DNA from: DASUSF01 sp036375275
Lineage (GTDB): Bacteria; Pseudomonadota; Alphaproteobacteria; Geminicoccales; Geminicoccaceae
Reading direction: 5' to 3'
Assembly (NCBI GenBank): GCA_036375275.1
Contig: DASUSF010000265.1
Span: 1 to 8,886 of the forward strand
DNA length: 8,886 nucleotides
The notes beneath the pieces are model-generated. The model made no database searches. It was not told the DNA's origin and saw nothing but the letters and a program-made list of their open reading frames with translations. Each line of letters opens with the position of its first letter. The first letter of the stretch is position 1. A program made the position numbers and the translations under genes. Below are positions 1 through 6,443 of the stretch, piece after piece.

Positions 1-1544
1 CGCCCAAGGGCGTGTCCCGGATCCTGCAGCGGATCGGCCGCGCCAACCACCGCTTCGACGAGCCCAGCCGGGCGCTGCTCGTGCCGGCGTCGCGCTTCGA
101 GGTGATCGAGTGCCGCGCGGCGGTCGACGCGATCCGGGAGCACACCCTCGACGGCGCGCCGCCGGCGCAGGGGGGCCTCGACGTGCTCGCCCAGCACCTC
201 GTCGGGCTCGCCTGCTCGGGCCCGTTCGACGCGGACGAGGTCTACCAGGAAGTGCGCCGGGCGAGGCCGTACCAGACGCTCTCGCGGCAGGACTTCGACG
301 ACACCCTCGCCTTCGCCGCGACCGGCGGCTACGCCCTCCGGGTCTACGACCGCTACCGGCGGCTGCGGCGGCAGGACGACGGGCGCTACCGAATCGCGAA
401 CCCGCGCTTCATCCGCCAGTACCGGATGAACATCGGCACCATCGTCGAGGCGCCGATGCTCAAGGTCCGGCTGCAGGGCCGCCGCCAGCACCTCGGCGAG
501 ATCGAGGAGTGGTTCACCCACTGGCTGAAGCCCGGCGACTGCTTCATCTTCGCCGGCCGGACGCTCGCCTTCCGCCGGGTGCGCGAGACGTTCTGCGAGG
601 TGACGCCCGCACCCCCGGGGGCGACCCCGACCGTGCCGAGCTACATGGGCGTCCGGTTCCCGTTCACGACCCACCTCGCGGAGCGGGTCCGGGGCTACCT
701 CGCCGACCCGGCGACCTGGCCGAACCTGCCGGGGCCGGTGCTCGAATGGCTCACCCAGCAGGAGCGCCGCTCGGTGCTGCCGGCCGTGGACGAGCTGCTG
801 ATCGAGACCTTCCCGCGCGGCGAGCGGGAGTTCCTGATCGCCTACGGCTTCGTCGGCCGGCTCGCGCACCAGACCCTCGGCATGCTGCTGACCCGGCGGA
901 TGGAGCGCCTGGGCCTGAAGCCGCTCGGCTTCGTCGCCTCCGACTACATGGTCGCGGTCTGGAGCCTGGACGCGGTGGACGACCCGGCGGCGCTGTTCGA
1001 CGTCGACCTCCTCGGCGACGAGCTCGAGGACTGGATGGCCGAGAGCACGATGCTGAAGCGGACCTTCCGGAACTGCGCGGTGGTGGCGGGGCTGATCGAG
1101 CGGCGCCACCCGGGGCGGGAGAAGTCGGGCCGCCAGGTCACCTTCAACGCCGACCTGATCTACGACGTGCTGCGGAAGCACGAGCCCGATCACGTGCTGC
1201 TGCGGGCGACCCGGCAGGAGGCCGCGGGCGGGCTGATGGACGTCCGCCGCCTCGCCGACTTCCTGGTCGGCGTCCAGGGCCGGATCCGGCACCGGCGGCT
1301 CACCCGGATCTCGCCGCTCGCGATCCCGGTGATGCTCGAGATGGGCAAGGAGGCGGTGTACGGCGAGGCGGACGAGGCGCTGCTCGAGGAGGCGGCGGCG
1401 CAGCTGGTCGCGGAGGCGTTCGAGGGCGCCGAGCCGCCGGCGCGCGGCCTGGTGCGCGAGCGCTACCTCGGCCCGCGCCTGCCCGACGGCCGCCCGATGC
1501 AATGGAGCCGGCCGCTGCCGCCCCGCGCCCGGAGCGGTGGCTGA
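1..1544 (+). CDS. Ligase-associated Lhr-like DEXH-box DNA helicase, C-terminal part (5' end outside window)
   Basis: The reading frame is open from base 3 and contains about 513 codons, ending in TGA at 1542-1544. It begins inside the second RecA-like domain: helicase motif VI reads QRIGRANH at bases 27-50, so motifs I-V lie upstream of the window. The rest matches the Lhr-core C-terminus of the ligase-associated DEXH helicases (proteins of roughly 800 residues): a winged-helix-like region, the stretch around NIGTIVEAPMLKV, and the terminal segment around PLAIPVMLEMGKEAVYGEA. These helicases are ATP-driven 3'-5' translocases that often sit beside an ATP-dependent DNA ligase, an exonuclease-like protein and a PdeM-like phosphoesterase, and are inferred to act in DNA repair. 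No such partner lies downstream here; any would have to be upstream. The GTG at base 12 is not a real start because it falls within motif VI context. Family call is firm; the exact repair role is inference. Confidence 0.9.
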   Translation, partial: PKGVSRILQRIGRANHRFDEPSRALLVPASRFEVIECRAAVDAIREHTLDGAPPAQGGLDVLAQHLVGLACSGPFDADEVYQEVRRARPYQTLSRQDFDDTLAFAATGGYALRVYDRYRRLRRQDDGRYRIANPRFIRQYRMNIGTIVEAPMLKVRLQGRRQHLGEIEEWFTHWLKPGDCFIFAGRTLAFRRVRETFCEVTPAPPGATPTVPSYMGVRFPFTTHLAERVRGYLADPATWPNLPGPVLEWLTQQERRSVLPAVDELLIETFPRGEREFLIAYGFVGRLAHQTLGMLLTRRMERLGLKPLGFVASDYMVAVWSLDAVDDPAALFDVDLLGDELEDWMAESTMLKRTFRNCAVVAGLIERRHPGREKSGRQVTFNADLIYDVLRKHEPDHVLLRATRQEAAGGLMDVRRLADFLVGVQGRIRHRRLTRISPLAIPVMLEMGKEAVYGEADEALLEEAAAQLVAEAFEGAEPPARGLVRERYLGPRLPDGRPMQWSRPLPPRARSGG

Positions 1545-1635
1545 CGGGTCCGACCGTGCCCGGGCCGGCACGTGCGGCCGTATCGCGGATGTCGGGAGCG
1601 AGGGGCCGCCGGCGGACGTTCGTCACCCGTGGCTT

Positions 1636-1643
1636 GGAAGGGA
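1636..1643 (+). promoter_or_regulatory. Ribosome binding site of the FNT gene
   Basis: GGAAGGGA ends 5 bases before ATG 1649. It decides the start in a frame that has no stop for 1.5 kb upstream. Confidence 0.7.
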
Positions 1644-1648
1644 CGCCG

Positions 1649-2542
1649 ATGACGGAGGAGGATCGGAGTGGCAGCCGCCACCTCTCGGGGCGGGAGAAGC
1701 GGCAGGTCCTGGAGGCCCTCAGGCCGCGGGCCGCCGTGGTCCACGAGATCATCCGCGAGGAGGGCGAGGAGGAGCTCGAGCGCTCGGCCCGGGCGCTGGT
1801 CTTCTCGGGCCTCGCCGCGGGGCTGTCCATGGGCTTCAACCTGGTCGCGCTCGGGCTGCTCCGCTACTACCTGCCGGACGCCCACTGGGCGCCGCTGATC
1901 GAGAGCACCGGCTACACGCTCGGCTTCATCATCGTCGTCCTCGGCCGCCAGCAGCTGTTCACCGAGAACACCATCACGGTCGTGATCCCGCTGCTCACCC
2001 GCCGCTCGCTCAACTGCCTGATCGGCGTGGCGCGGCTCTGGGCTCTGGTGCTGGCCGCCAACCTCGCCGGCACGGCGATCTTCGCCGGGATCGCGTACTA
2101 CTCGCCGGTCTCCAGCCCCGATCTCCACGAGCCGTTCCTGGAGCTGGCGAAACACGCCATGGAGGGCGATTTCTGGGCCCTCTGCTCCCAGGGGGTGCTC
2201 GCCGGCTGGCTGATCGCGCTCATGGTCTGGCTGCTGCCGTCGGCCGGCTCGGCGCGGGTGCTGGTGATCTTCCTGATCACCTACGTCGTGGCGCTCGGCG
2301 GCTTCGCGCACATCGTCGCAGGCTCGGTCGAGGCCTTCTACGCGCTGTTCGCGGGCGAGATCACGCTGCTCGGCTACCTCAAGGACTTCTTCGCGCCCGT
2401 CCTGATCGGCAACGTCATCGGCGGCAGCGCGCTGGTCGCGATCCTCAACCACGCCCAGGTCCACGGCGAGGTGACGGGCGAGGAGGAGGACGAGTTCAAG
2501 CTCGAGAAGGACAAGCTGGACCAGGAGGCGACCGCCGACTAG
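1649..2542 (+). CDS. Formate/nitrite transporter family protein, YfdC-like
   Basis: A 297-residue inner-membrane protein of the FNT family (pentameric channels for formate, nitrite, hydrosulfide and similar small anions). About six hydrophobic segments are visible, near residues 48-70, 87-99, 122-150, 182-197, 203-226 and 248-266. Preceding them is a charged N-terminus with GEEELERSARAL (39-50), and following them is an acidic, lysine-rich tail. GYTLGFIIVVLGRQQLFTEN (88-107) is close to the corresponding stretch of E. coli YfdC, and HIVAGSVE (221-228) supplies the central pore histidine of the family (H221). The ATG at 1649 is chosen because GGAAGGGA (1636-1643) lies 5 bases upstream; the frame is open far upstream only as a shadow of the helicase gene. 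It starts 104 bases after the helicase. Its TAG stop lies in the CTAG where an IS has inserted, without changing the protein. The physiological substrate of YfdC-type members is uncertain. Confidence 0.9.
   Translation: MTEEDRSGSRHLSGREKRQVLEALRPRAAVVHEIIREEGEEELERSARALVFSGLAAGLSMGFNLVALGLLRYYLPDAHWAPLIESTGYTLGFIIVVLGRQQLFTENTITVVIPLLTRRSLNCLIGVARLWALVLAANLAGTAIFAGIAYYSPVSSPDLHEPFLELAKHAMEGDFWALCSQGVLAGWLIALMVWLLPSAGSARVLVIFLITYVVALGGFAHIVAGSVEAFYALFAGEITLLGYLKDFFAPVLIGNVIGGSALVAILNHAQVHGEVTGEEEDEFKLEKDKLDQEATAD
2539..2542. repeat. Left CTAG target-site copy carrying two stop codons
   Basis: CTAG here and at 3360-3363 flank the IS. On the plus strand, bases 2540-2542 are the TAG stop of the FNT gene; on the minus strand, 2541-2539 are the TAG stop of the transposase. 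The two convergent genes therefore end within the same four bases. Confidence 0.75.
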
Positions 2543-3311
2543 GGCCTGTTAACACAAAGCATGTCGACGATCAGGGCGAAGTGGATGAAGGTTCTGAACA
2601 TGATGTCGAGCTTCTCGAAGCGGGAGAAGATGCGGCGGAAGCCCTTGAGCCTGCGGAACAGGCGCTCGACCTCGTTGCGCCGTCGATAGAGGCGGCGGTC
2701 GTAGGACCAGGGCCGGATGCGGTTCGGATTGGGCGGGACGACCGGCTCGAAGCCTAGCTGCAGCACCAGTTGCCGGGTCTCGTCACCTTCGTAGGCGCGG
2801 TCCATCACCAGTGGCACCTGCCCCGGCCGTCGCTGCCAGGCGGCGAGCAGCTTCCGTCCTTCAGGGGCGTCATGGGCCTGGCCCGGCGACAGGGCGAAGG
2901 TCAGGGCCATTCGGTCATTCGCGGCAACCAGATGAATCTTGGTGTTCCATCCGCCGCGCGACTTGCCGATGGCTTGTGGGCCGTTTTTTTGAGCGCACCC
3001 GTTCCATCGGGATGGACCTTGACGCTGGTGCTGTCCAAGCCGACGCATTCCACCCGGATGCGGATCAGGCTCTGCTCCTGGAGAGCCTGGAACACGCGGT
3101 CCAGCACGCCCGCTGCCGCCCAACGCCGCAGGCGCGTGTAGATCGTGTGCCAGTTGCCGAACCGCTCCGGCAGCCCCCGCCACTTGCAGCCGTTCTCCGC
3201 CACGTAGAGCACGGCATTGAGGACCTCGAGATTGGCGATCCGCACGTTGCCCCGCTGCACCGGCAGCAACGGACGGATCACTTCATACTGCTCTTCGCTC
3301 AGGCGCATCAT
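2539..3311 (-). CDS. IS427-group DDE transposase, OrfAB product of a -1 frameshift
   Basis: Starting at ATG 3311 (a second ATG follows at 3308), translation runs through about 109 codons of the first frame, slips back one base on the A7 run (2990-2984) and continues to TAG at 2541-2539. This gives about 257 residues, a normal size for the group. The first frame carries an IS5-type helix-turn-helix region with CKWRGLPERFGNWHTIYTRL (42-61) and the first catalytic aspartate in VGLDSTSVKVH (D93). The second frame carries SRGGWNTKIHL, the second aspartate in PLVMDRAYEGD, and the catalytic glutamate in RRNEVERLFRRLKGFRRI (the E of VER, with K seven residues later). The last stop codon is not encoded by the element: TAG comes from the flanking CTAG. 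The second-frame residues upstream of the A7 run are an out-of-frame shadow. Confidence 0.87.
2901..3311 (-). CDS. Transposase OrfA (zero-frame product of the IS)
   Basis: Without frameshifting, translation from ATG 3311 ends at TGA 2903-2901 and gives 136 residues. It contains the N-terminal DNA-binding region and the first catalytic aspartate but neither the second aspartate nor the glutamate, so it cannot be a transposase alone. In related elements such products are thought to act as inhibitors or to be by-products. The residues after the A7 run (about 110-136) are probably not under selection. Confidence 0.7.
   Translation of the reverse strand: MMRLSEEQYEVIRPLLPVQRGNVRIANLEVLNAVLYVAENGCKWRGLPERFGNWHTIYTRLRRWAAAGVLDRVFQALQEQSLIRIRVECVGLDSTSVKVHPDGTGALKKTAHKPSASRAADGTPRFIWLPRMTEWP
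2984..2990 (-). promoter_or_regulatory. A7 slippery site for the transposase frameshift
   Basis: Seven T on the plus strand read as AAAAAAA in the transposase mRNA, in zero frame as CTC AAA AAA ACG. Slipping back one base gives AAC GGC CCA and continues into the frame holding the second aspartate and the glutamate. The frame arithmetic (start 3311 versus the second frame ending at 2539) requires -1, the direction known for IS427-group elements. Ribosomal or polymerase slippage would give the same product. Confidence 0.8.
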
Positions 3312-3359
3312 GCGCGGAGCCTACACCAACCAACCTTCGCTGGATAGCGTTAACACGCC

Positions 3360-3363
3360 CTAG
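3360..3363. repeat. Right CTAG target-site copy
   Basis: This is the partner of the CTAG at 2539-2542. Removing the IS and one copy joins GAC TAG to AGCGGATCC, restoring the same FNT stop codon. Confidence 0.7.
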
Positions 3364-3406
3364 AGCGGATCCCGATCGGGTTCAACGACTTGGCCGTTTT
3401 CCCGAG

Positions 3407-3430
3407 CTGGCAGGTGGTTCCACCTGCCAG
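3407..3430. terminator. Perfect 11-bp inverted repeat, possible bidirectional terminator
   Basis: The arms are CTGGCAGGTGG (3407-3417) and CCACCTGCCAG (3420-3430) around a TT centre; about 10 pairs with a 4-base loop could form in RNA. It lies between the convergent FNT gene and the acyl-CoA synthetase/reductase operon, where a shared terminator is expected. There is no U run on either side, so it is not a classical intrinsic terminator. A smaller stem (AGCGGAGG 3465-3472 with CCTCCGCT 3488-3495) lies closer to the operon's last stop. Confidence 0.45.
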
Positions 3431-3526
3431 CAAGACGGGCCGGCCGACGACGGGGTGGTCGGGGAGCGGAGGCGCTCTTCCGGCCACCCTCCGCTCGACG
3501 CGCGAGCCTCCGTCGCCCACCGCTGC

Positions 3527-4507
3527 TCAGCCGGTGGGGCAGCCCGCGACCTCGGCGCGGAGCCGGGTGAGCGCCGCGACGGCGTCGATCACCGGGGTCC
3601 GGACGTCCACCATCGATCCCAGCTCCTGGACCACGGTCACCAGCGCATCGAGCTCCAGGGCCCGGGCGCGCTCCAGGTCCTGGAGCATCGAGGTCTTGTG
3701 CGCGCCGACCGCGCGGGCGCCGTCGATCCGCTTGTCGACGTCGATCGGAAAGCGCACGCCCAGCTTCTCGGCGACCGCCTGCGCCTCGAGCATCATCGCC
3801 CGCGCCACGGCGCGCGTGCCCGGGTCGTCACAGATCACGTCGAGGGTCGCGCCGGTCAGCGCGCTGATCGGGTTGAACGACAGGTTGCCCCAGAGCTTGA
3901 CCCAGATCTCGTCCCGGATCCTGGGCCGGACCGGCGCCTTCAGGCCGGCCGCGATCATCGCCCTGGACAGGCGCTGGACGCGCTCGGAGCGCGAGCCGTC
4001 GGGCTCGCCGAGGCTGAACCGGTCGCCCTCCTCGTGCTCGATCACCGCCGGCTCGACCACCCGCGCCGCCGGGTAGACGGCGCAGCCGATGCACCGCTCG
4101 GGACCGATGGTCCGCATCATCACGCCGCCCGGGTCGACGCTCTCCAGGTGCCGCCCCTGCCAGGGGCCCTCGAGACCGTGGAAGTACCAGAACGGCAGGC
4201 CGTTCATCGCCGTGACCACCGCCGTCCCGGGGCCGAAGAACGGCGGCAGCTTCGGGGTCACGATCGGCGCGGCGTTGGCCTTGAGGGTCATGATCACGTA
4301 GTCGACCGGACCGAGCTCCGCCGCATCGTCGCTCGCCCGGACCCGCGCGGTCTGCTCCTGCCCGCCGATCCGGAGCGTGAAGCCACGCGCCCGCAGCGCC
4401 TCGAGCGTCTGGTCCCGGGCCAGGACCACGACCTCCTCGCCGGCATGCGCGAGCTGCACGGCGAGGTAGCCGCCGATCGCGCCGGCGCCGACGATCGCGA
4501 TCCTCAT
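3527..4507 (-). CDS. Ketopantoate reductase (ApbA/PanE) family NAD(P)H dehydrogenase; candidate oxalyl-CoA reductase
   Basis: A 326-residue cytosolic dehydrogenase. The N-terminal Rossmann motif GAGAIGG is at 7-13, with R31 ending the second strand, where family members bind the NADP phosphate. Family catalytic and substrate residues are present: K76 in MTLKANA, K204, N208 and N212 in WVKLWGNLSFNPISALTG, and E285 in the C-terminal helical domain after SMLQDLERAR (273-282). The ATG at 4507-4505 overlaps the TGA of the upstream acyl-CoA synthetase (4506-4504) as ATGA, so the two are probably co-translated. PanE makes pantoate for CoA synthesis, but the partner gene suggests another substrate: M. 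extorquens PanE2, a paralogue with this annotation, is an oxalyl-CoA reductase making glyoxylate. Family membership is certain; the substrate is inference, and ordinary 2-dehydropantoate reduction or another 2-oxoacid is possible. Confidence 0.88.
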   Translation of the reverse strand: MRIAIVGAGAIGGYLAVQLAHAGEEVVVLARDQTLEALRARGFTLRIGGQEQTARVRASDDAAELGPVDYVIMTLKANAAPIVTPKLPPFFGPGTAVVTAMNGLPFWYFHGLEGPWQGRHLESVDPGGVMMRTIGPERCIGCAVYPAARVVEPAVIEHEEGDRFSLGEPDGSRSERVQRLSRAMIAAGLKAPVRPRIRDEIWVKLWGNLSFNPISALTGATLDVICDDPGTRAVARAMMLEAQAVAEKLGVRFPIDVDKRIDGARAVGAHKTSMLQDLERARALELDALVTVVQELGSMVDVRTPVIDAVAALTRLRAEVAGCPTG

Positions 4508-6021
4508 GGGATCAGCCCGAGCTTCTCGGCGAGGCCGATCCGCTGCAGCTTGCCGGTGGCGCCCTTCGGGATCTCGTCCACGAACACGATCTTCCGCGGC
4601 AGCTTGAAGTCCGCTAGGCGCGCCCGGGCGAAGTCGCGGAGCTCGCCTTCGTCGGCCGACTGCCCGTCGCGCAGCACCACGACCGCCGCGACCTCCTCGC
4701 CGAGCTTCGGGTGCGGCATGCCGAAGGTCAGCGCCTGCGCCACCGCCGGATGGTCCGAGAGCACGTTGTCGACCTCGAGGGGGGCCACCTTCTCGCCGCC
4801 GCGGTTGATGATCTCCTTGAGCCGGCCGGTGATGGTGAGGTAGCCCGCGTCGTCGAGCACGCCCTGGTCGCCGGTCCGAAACCAGCCGGCCTCGAAGGCG
4901 GCGGCATTGGCGTCGGGGTTGTTCTGGTAGCCCGGCGTGACGCTCGGCCCGCGGATCACCACCTCGCCGATCTCCCCCGGCCCCAGCAGGCGGCCGCCGT
5001 CCTCCATGATCCCGACCTCCGGCCCGGCAGCGACGCCGACGGTCCCGGGCTTCCGTTCGCCCGGCGGCAGCAGGTTGCTCGTCATCTGGTGCGTCGCTTC
5101 GGTCATGCCGTAGGACTCGATCACCGGGCAGTCGAACAGCGCTTCCAGGTCCCGCATCACCTGGGGCGGCAGCGAGGACGACGACGAGCGGATGAAGCGG
5201 AGCCGGGCCCGGCCCGCGATGTCGCGGTTCCGCCCGGCGCGGGCGAGGATCGCCTGGTGCATGGTGGGCACGGCCGTGTACCAGGTCGGCTGCACGTGCT
5301 CGAGCCAGGTGAAGAAGCGCAGCGCGTTGAAGCCGGGGGTGCAGACGACGCTGGCGCCGGCGGCGAGGCTCGCCATGACCGCCGCCATCAGGCCGTGGAT
5401 GTGGAACAGCGGCATGATGTTGAGGCAGCGGTCATCTGGGCTGAGCTTCAGCGTGTCCCGGATCTGACCGGCCGAGGCGGTGAGGTTCCGCTGGGTCAGC
5501 GGCACGATCTTGGGGCGCGACGTGGTCCCGGACGTGTGCAGCACGAGCCCGACGTCGTCGGCCTCGCCGGTGCCGGGGCGCGCCGCCTCGCCGGGCGCGA
5601 GGTCGGCGATGAGGTGGAACGCGCCGGCCGGGGCGTCGTCCGCCGTCTCCAGCTCGAGCACCGGTATCCCGCGCCGGCCGGCGACGGCGCGCGCCGGACT
5701 GTCCGAGCCGGCCTGGGCGATGAGCGCCCTGGCGTCCAGGTCGCCGAGATAGAAGTCGTACTCCTCGTCCCGGTAGGTGGGGTTGAGCGGTGCCGCCACC
5801 GCCCCGGCCGCGACCGAGACGAACGCGCTCGCCATCGCCGGGCCGTTGGGCAGCACGATCGCGACCGGATCGCCGCGGCCGATGCCGACCCCGTTGAGGG
5901 TGCGGATCGTCGCGTCGACCTGCCCGCGCAGCCCGGCGTAGGTCAGCGGCGGCCGGTCGATCGCCCCGATCGCGGGCGCGTCGTCGGCGCCACGCCCGAT
6001 CAGCTCGACGATGGTCTCCAT
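4504..6021 (-). CDS. AMP-forming acyl-CoA synthetase, oxalate-CoA ligase (AAE3/Pcs60) type
   Basis: A 505-residue adenylate-forming ligase of normal length (ATP + acid + CoA to acyl-CoA + AMP + PPi). Motifs in order: LHTSGTTSRPK (161-171, phosphate binding), MPLFHIHG (203-210), SSSSSLPP (279-286), YGMTEATHQMTSN (304-316), FRTGDQG (381-387, ATP ribose aspartate), the hinge GRLKEIINRGGEK (399-411) and the C-terminal catalytic lysine K491 in GATGKLQR. The MTEATHQMTSN and GRxKExINRGGEK wording resembles plant AAE3 and yeast Pcs60, which activate oxalate, more than long-chain fatty acid ligases. The frame opens at 6096, but ATG 6021 is chosen: AAGGGGAGG (6034-6026) lies 4 bases upstream and the protein then begins METIVELIGRG as in homologues. 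It overlaps the downstream PanE-family gene by ATGA. Oxalate is the best guess; another short-chain acid cannot be excluded. Confidence 0.87.
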   Translation of the reverse strand: METIVELIGRGADDAPAIGAIDRPPLTYAGLRGQVDATIRTLNGVGIGRGDPVAIVLPNGPAMASAFVSVAAGAVAAPLNPTYRDEEYDFYLGDLDARALIAQAGSDSPARAVAGRRGIPVLELETADDAPAGAFHLIADLAPGEAARPGTGEADDVGLVLHTSGTTSRPKIVPLTQRNLTASAGQIRDTLKLSPDDRCLNIMPLFHIHGLMAAVMASLAAGASVVCTPGFNALRFFTWLEHVQPTWYTAVPTMHQAILARAGRNRDIAGRARLRFIRSSSSSLPPQVMRDLEALFDCPVIESYGMTEATHQMTSNLLPPGERKPGTVGVAAGPEVGIMEDGGRLLGPGEIGEVVIRGPSVTPGYQNNPDANAAAFEAGWFRTGDQGVLDDAGYLTITGRLKEIINRGGEKVAPLEVDNVLSDHPAVAQALTFGMPHPKLGEEVAAVVVLRDGQSADEGELRDFARARLADFKLPRKIVFVDEIPKGATGKLQRIGLAEKLGLIP

Positions 6022-6025
6022 CTCG

Positions 6026-6034
6026 CCTCCCCTT
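6026..6034 (-). promoter_or_regulatory. Strong ribosome binding site of the acyl-CoA synthetase
   Basis: On the minus strand AAGGGGAGG ends 4 bases before ATG 6021-6019. It fixes the start 25 codons inside the longest open frame. The 95-bp divergent spacer to the MazG-like gene must hold promoters for both, but I see no convincing -35/-10 pair in it. Confidence 0.65.
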
Positions 6035-6116
6035 GATCGACGGCGGCATGGTAGCTCAGGTGGCGCAGGCTTGGGGAGAGCGGACCGGACCACCACGGGC
6101 GGGAGCGAACCGGCGC

Positions 6117-6443
6117 ATGGACTTCAAGGATTATCAGCGGGCCGCGGCGCGGACCGCGATCTACAGCGGGGCGCACCGGGTCGTCTACCCGGCGCTCGGC
6201 CTCGCCAGCGAGGCCGGCGAGGTAGCGGGCAAGATCAAGAAGGTGCTGCGCGACCAGGCGGGCGACTTCGAGGCGGCGCCGGTCGAGGCGCTCAGGGACG
6301 AGCTCGGCGACGTGCTCTGGTACCTCGCGACGCTGGCGACCGACCTCGGCCTGTCGCTCGACGAGATCGCCGAGCGCAACCTCGAGAAGCTCGCCTGCCG
6401 CGCCGAGCGCGGCCGGATCGGAGGCGACGGCGACACCCGCTAG
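6117..6443 (+). CDS. MazG-like nucleoside triphosphate pyrophosphohydrolase
   Basis: A 108-residue all-alpha NTP pyrophosphohydrolase (NTP + H2O to NMP + PPi) with a single MazG domain. The magnesium-binding pattern ExxE-(26)-ExxD is complete: E32 and E35 in LASEAGEVAGKIKK and E62 and D65 in RDELGDVLWYLA. The N-terminus MDFKDYQRAAARTA is typical of the small cytosolic members, which likely clear non-canonical or excess nucleotides. ATG 6117 is preferred because the family similarity begins there; the GGGAG at 6101-6105 is rather far upstream, so the in-frame ATGs at 6033 or 6048 cannot be excluded. It is divergent from the acyl-CoA synthetase. Its TAG stop (6441-6443) lies in the outermost bases of a palindromic repeat, as though the repeat supplied the stop. 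The actual nucleotide substrate is unknown. Confidence 0.83.
   Translation: MDFKDYQRAAARTAIYSGAHRVVYPALGLASEAGEVAGKIKKVLRDQAGDFEAAPVEALRDELGDVLWYLATLATDLGLSLDEIAERNLEKLACRAERGRIGGDGDTR

Larger units (their letters stand above)
2543..3359 (-). mobile_element. Complete IS5-family (IS427 group) insertion sequence
   Basis: An 817-bp element containing a two-frame transposase on the minus strand. Its ends are 13-bp inverted repeats with two mismatches: GGCCTGTTAACAC at 2543-2555 and, read on the minus strand, GGCGTGTTAACGC at 3359-3347. CTAG flanks each end (2539-2542 and 3360-3363). Because CTAG is its own reverse complement, the boundary between target duplication and repeat end cannot be fixed by sequence alone; a 4-bp CTAG or a shorter TA-centred duplication are both compatible. 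Length, frameshifted transposase and CTAG target all agree with the IS427 group. Both ends and both reading frames look intact, so the copy may be recent and active. It separates the FNT gene from the hairpin at 3407-3430. Confidence 0.9.

Noticed and set aside
110..1648. A long plus-strand open frame running from inside the helicase gene into the FNT gene as one 810-residue protein
   Set aside because: Its first two thirds is Arg/Pro/Ala/Gly-rich shadow of the helicase frame; FNT similarity begins only at the ATG with a good ribosome binding site at 1649.
3455..4843. A 462-codon plus-strand open frame opposite the PanE-like and ligase genes
   Set aside because: It is an antisense shadow caused by high GC: composition is Arg/Asp/His/Pro-rich with no domain, and the minus strand carries clear family motifs.
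4711..6036. A 441-codon plus-strand open frame opposite the acyl-CoA synthetase
   Set aside because: It is an antisense shadow with no recognisable motif; the minus-strand protein is a full-length ligase.
6022..6096. Longer N-terminus of the acyl-CoA synthetase starting at 6096
   Set aside because: The extra 25 residues are Pro/Arg-rich, unlike homologues, and overlap the divergent promoter region; AAGGGGAGG just before ATG 6021 marks the real start.
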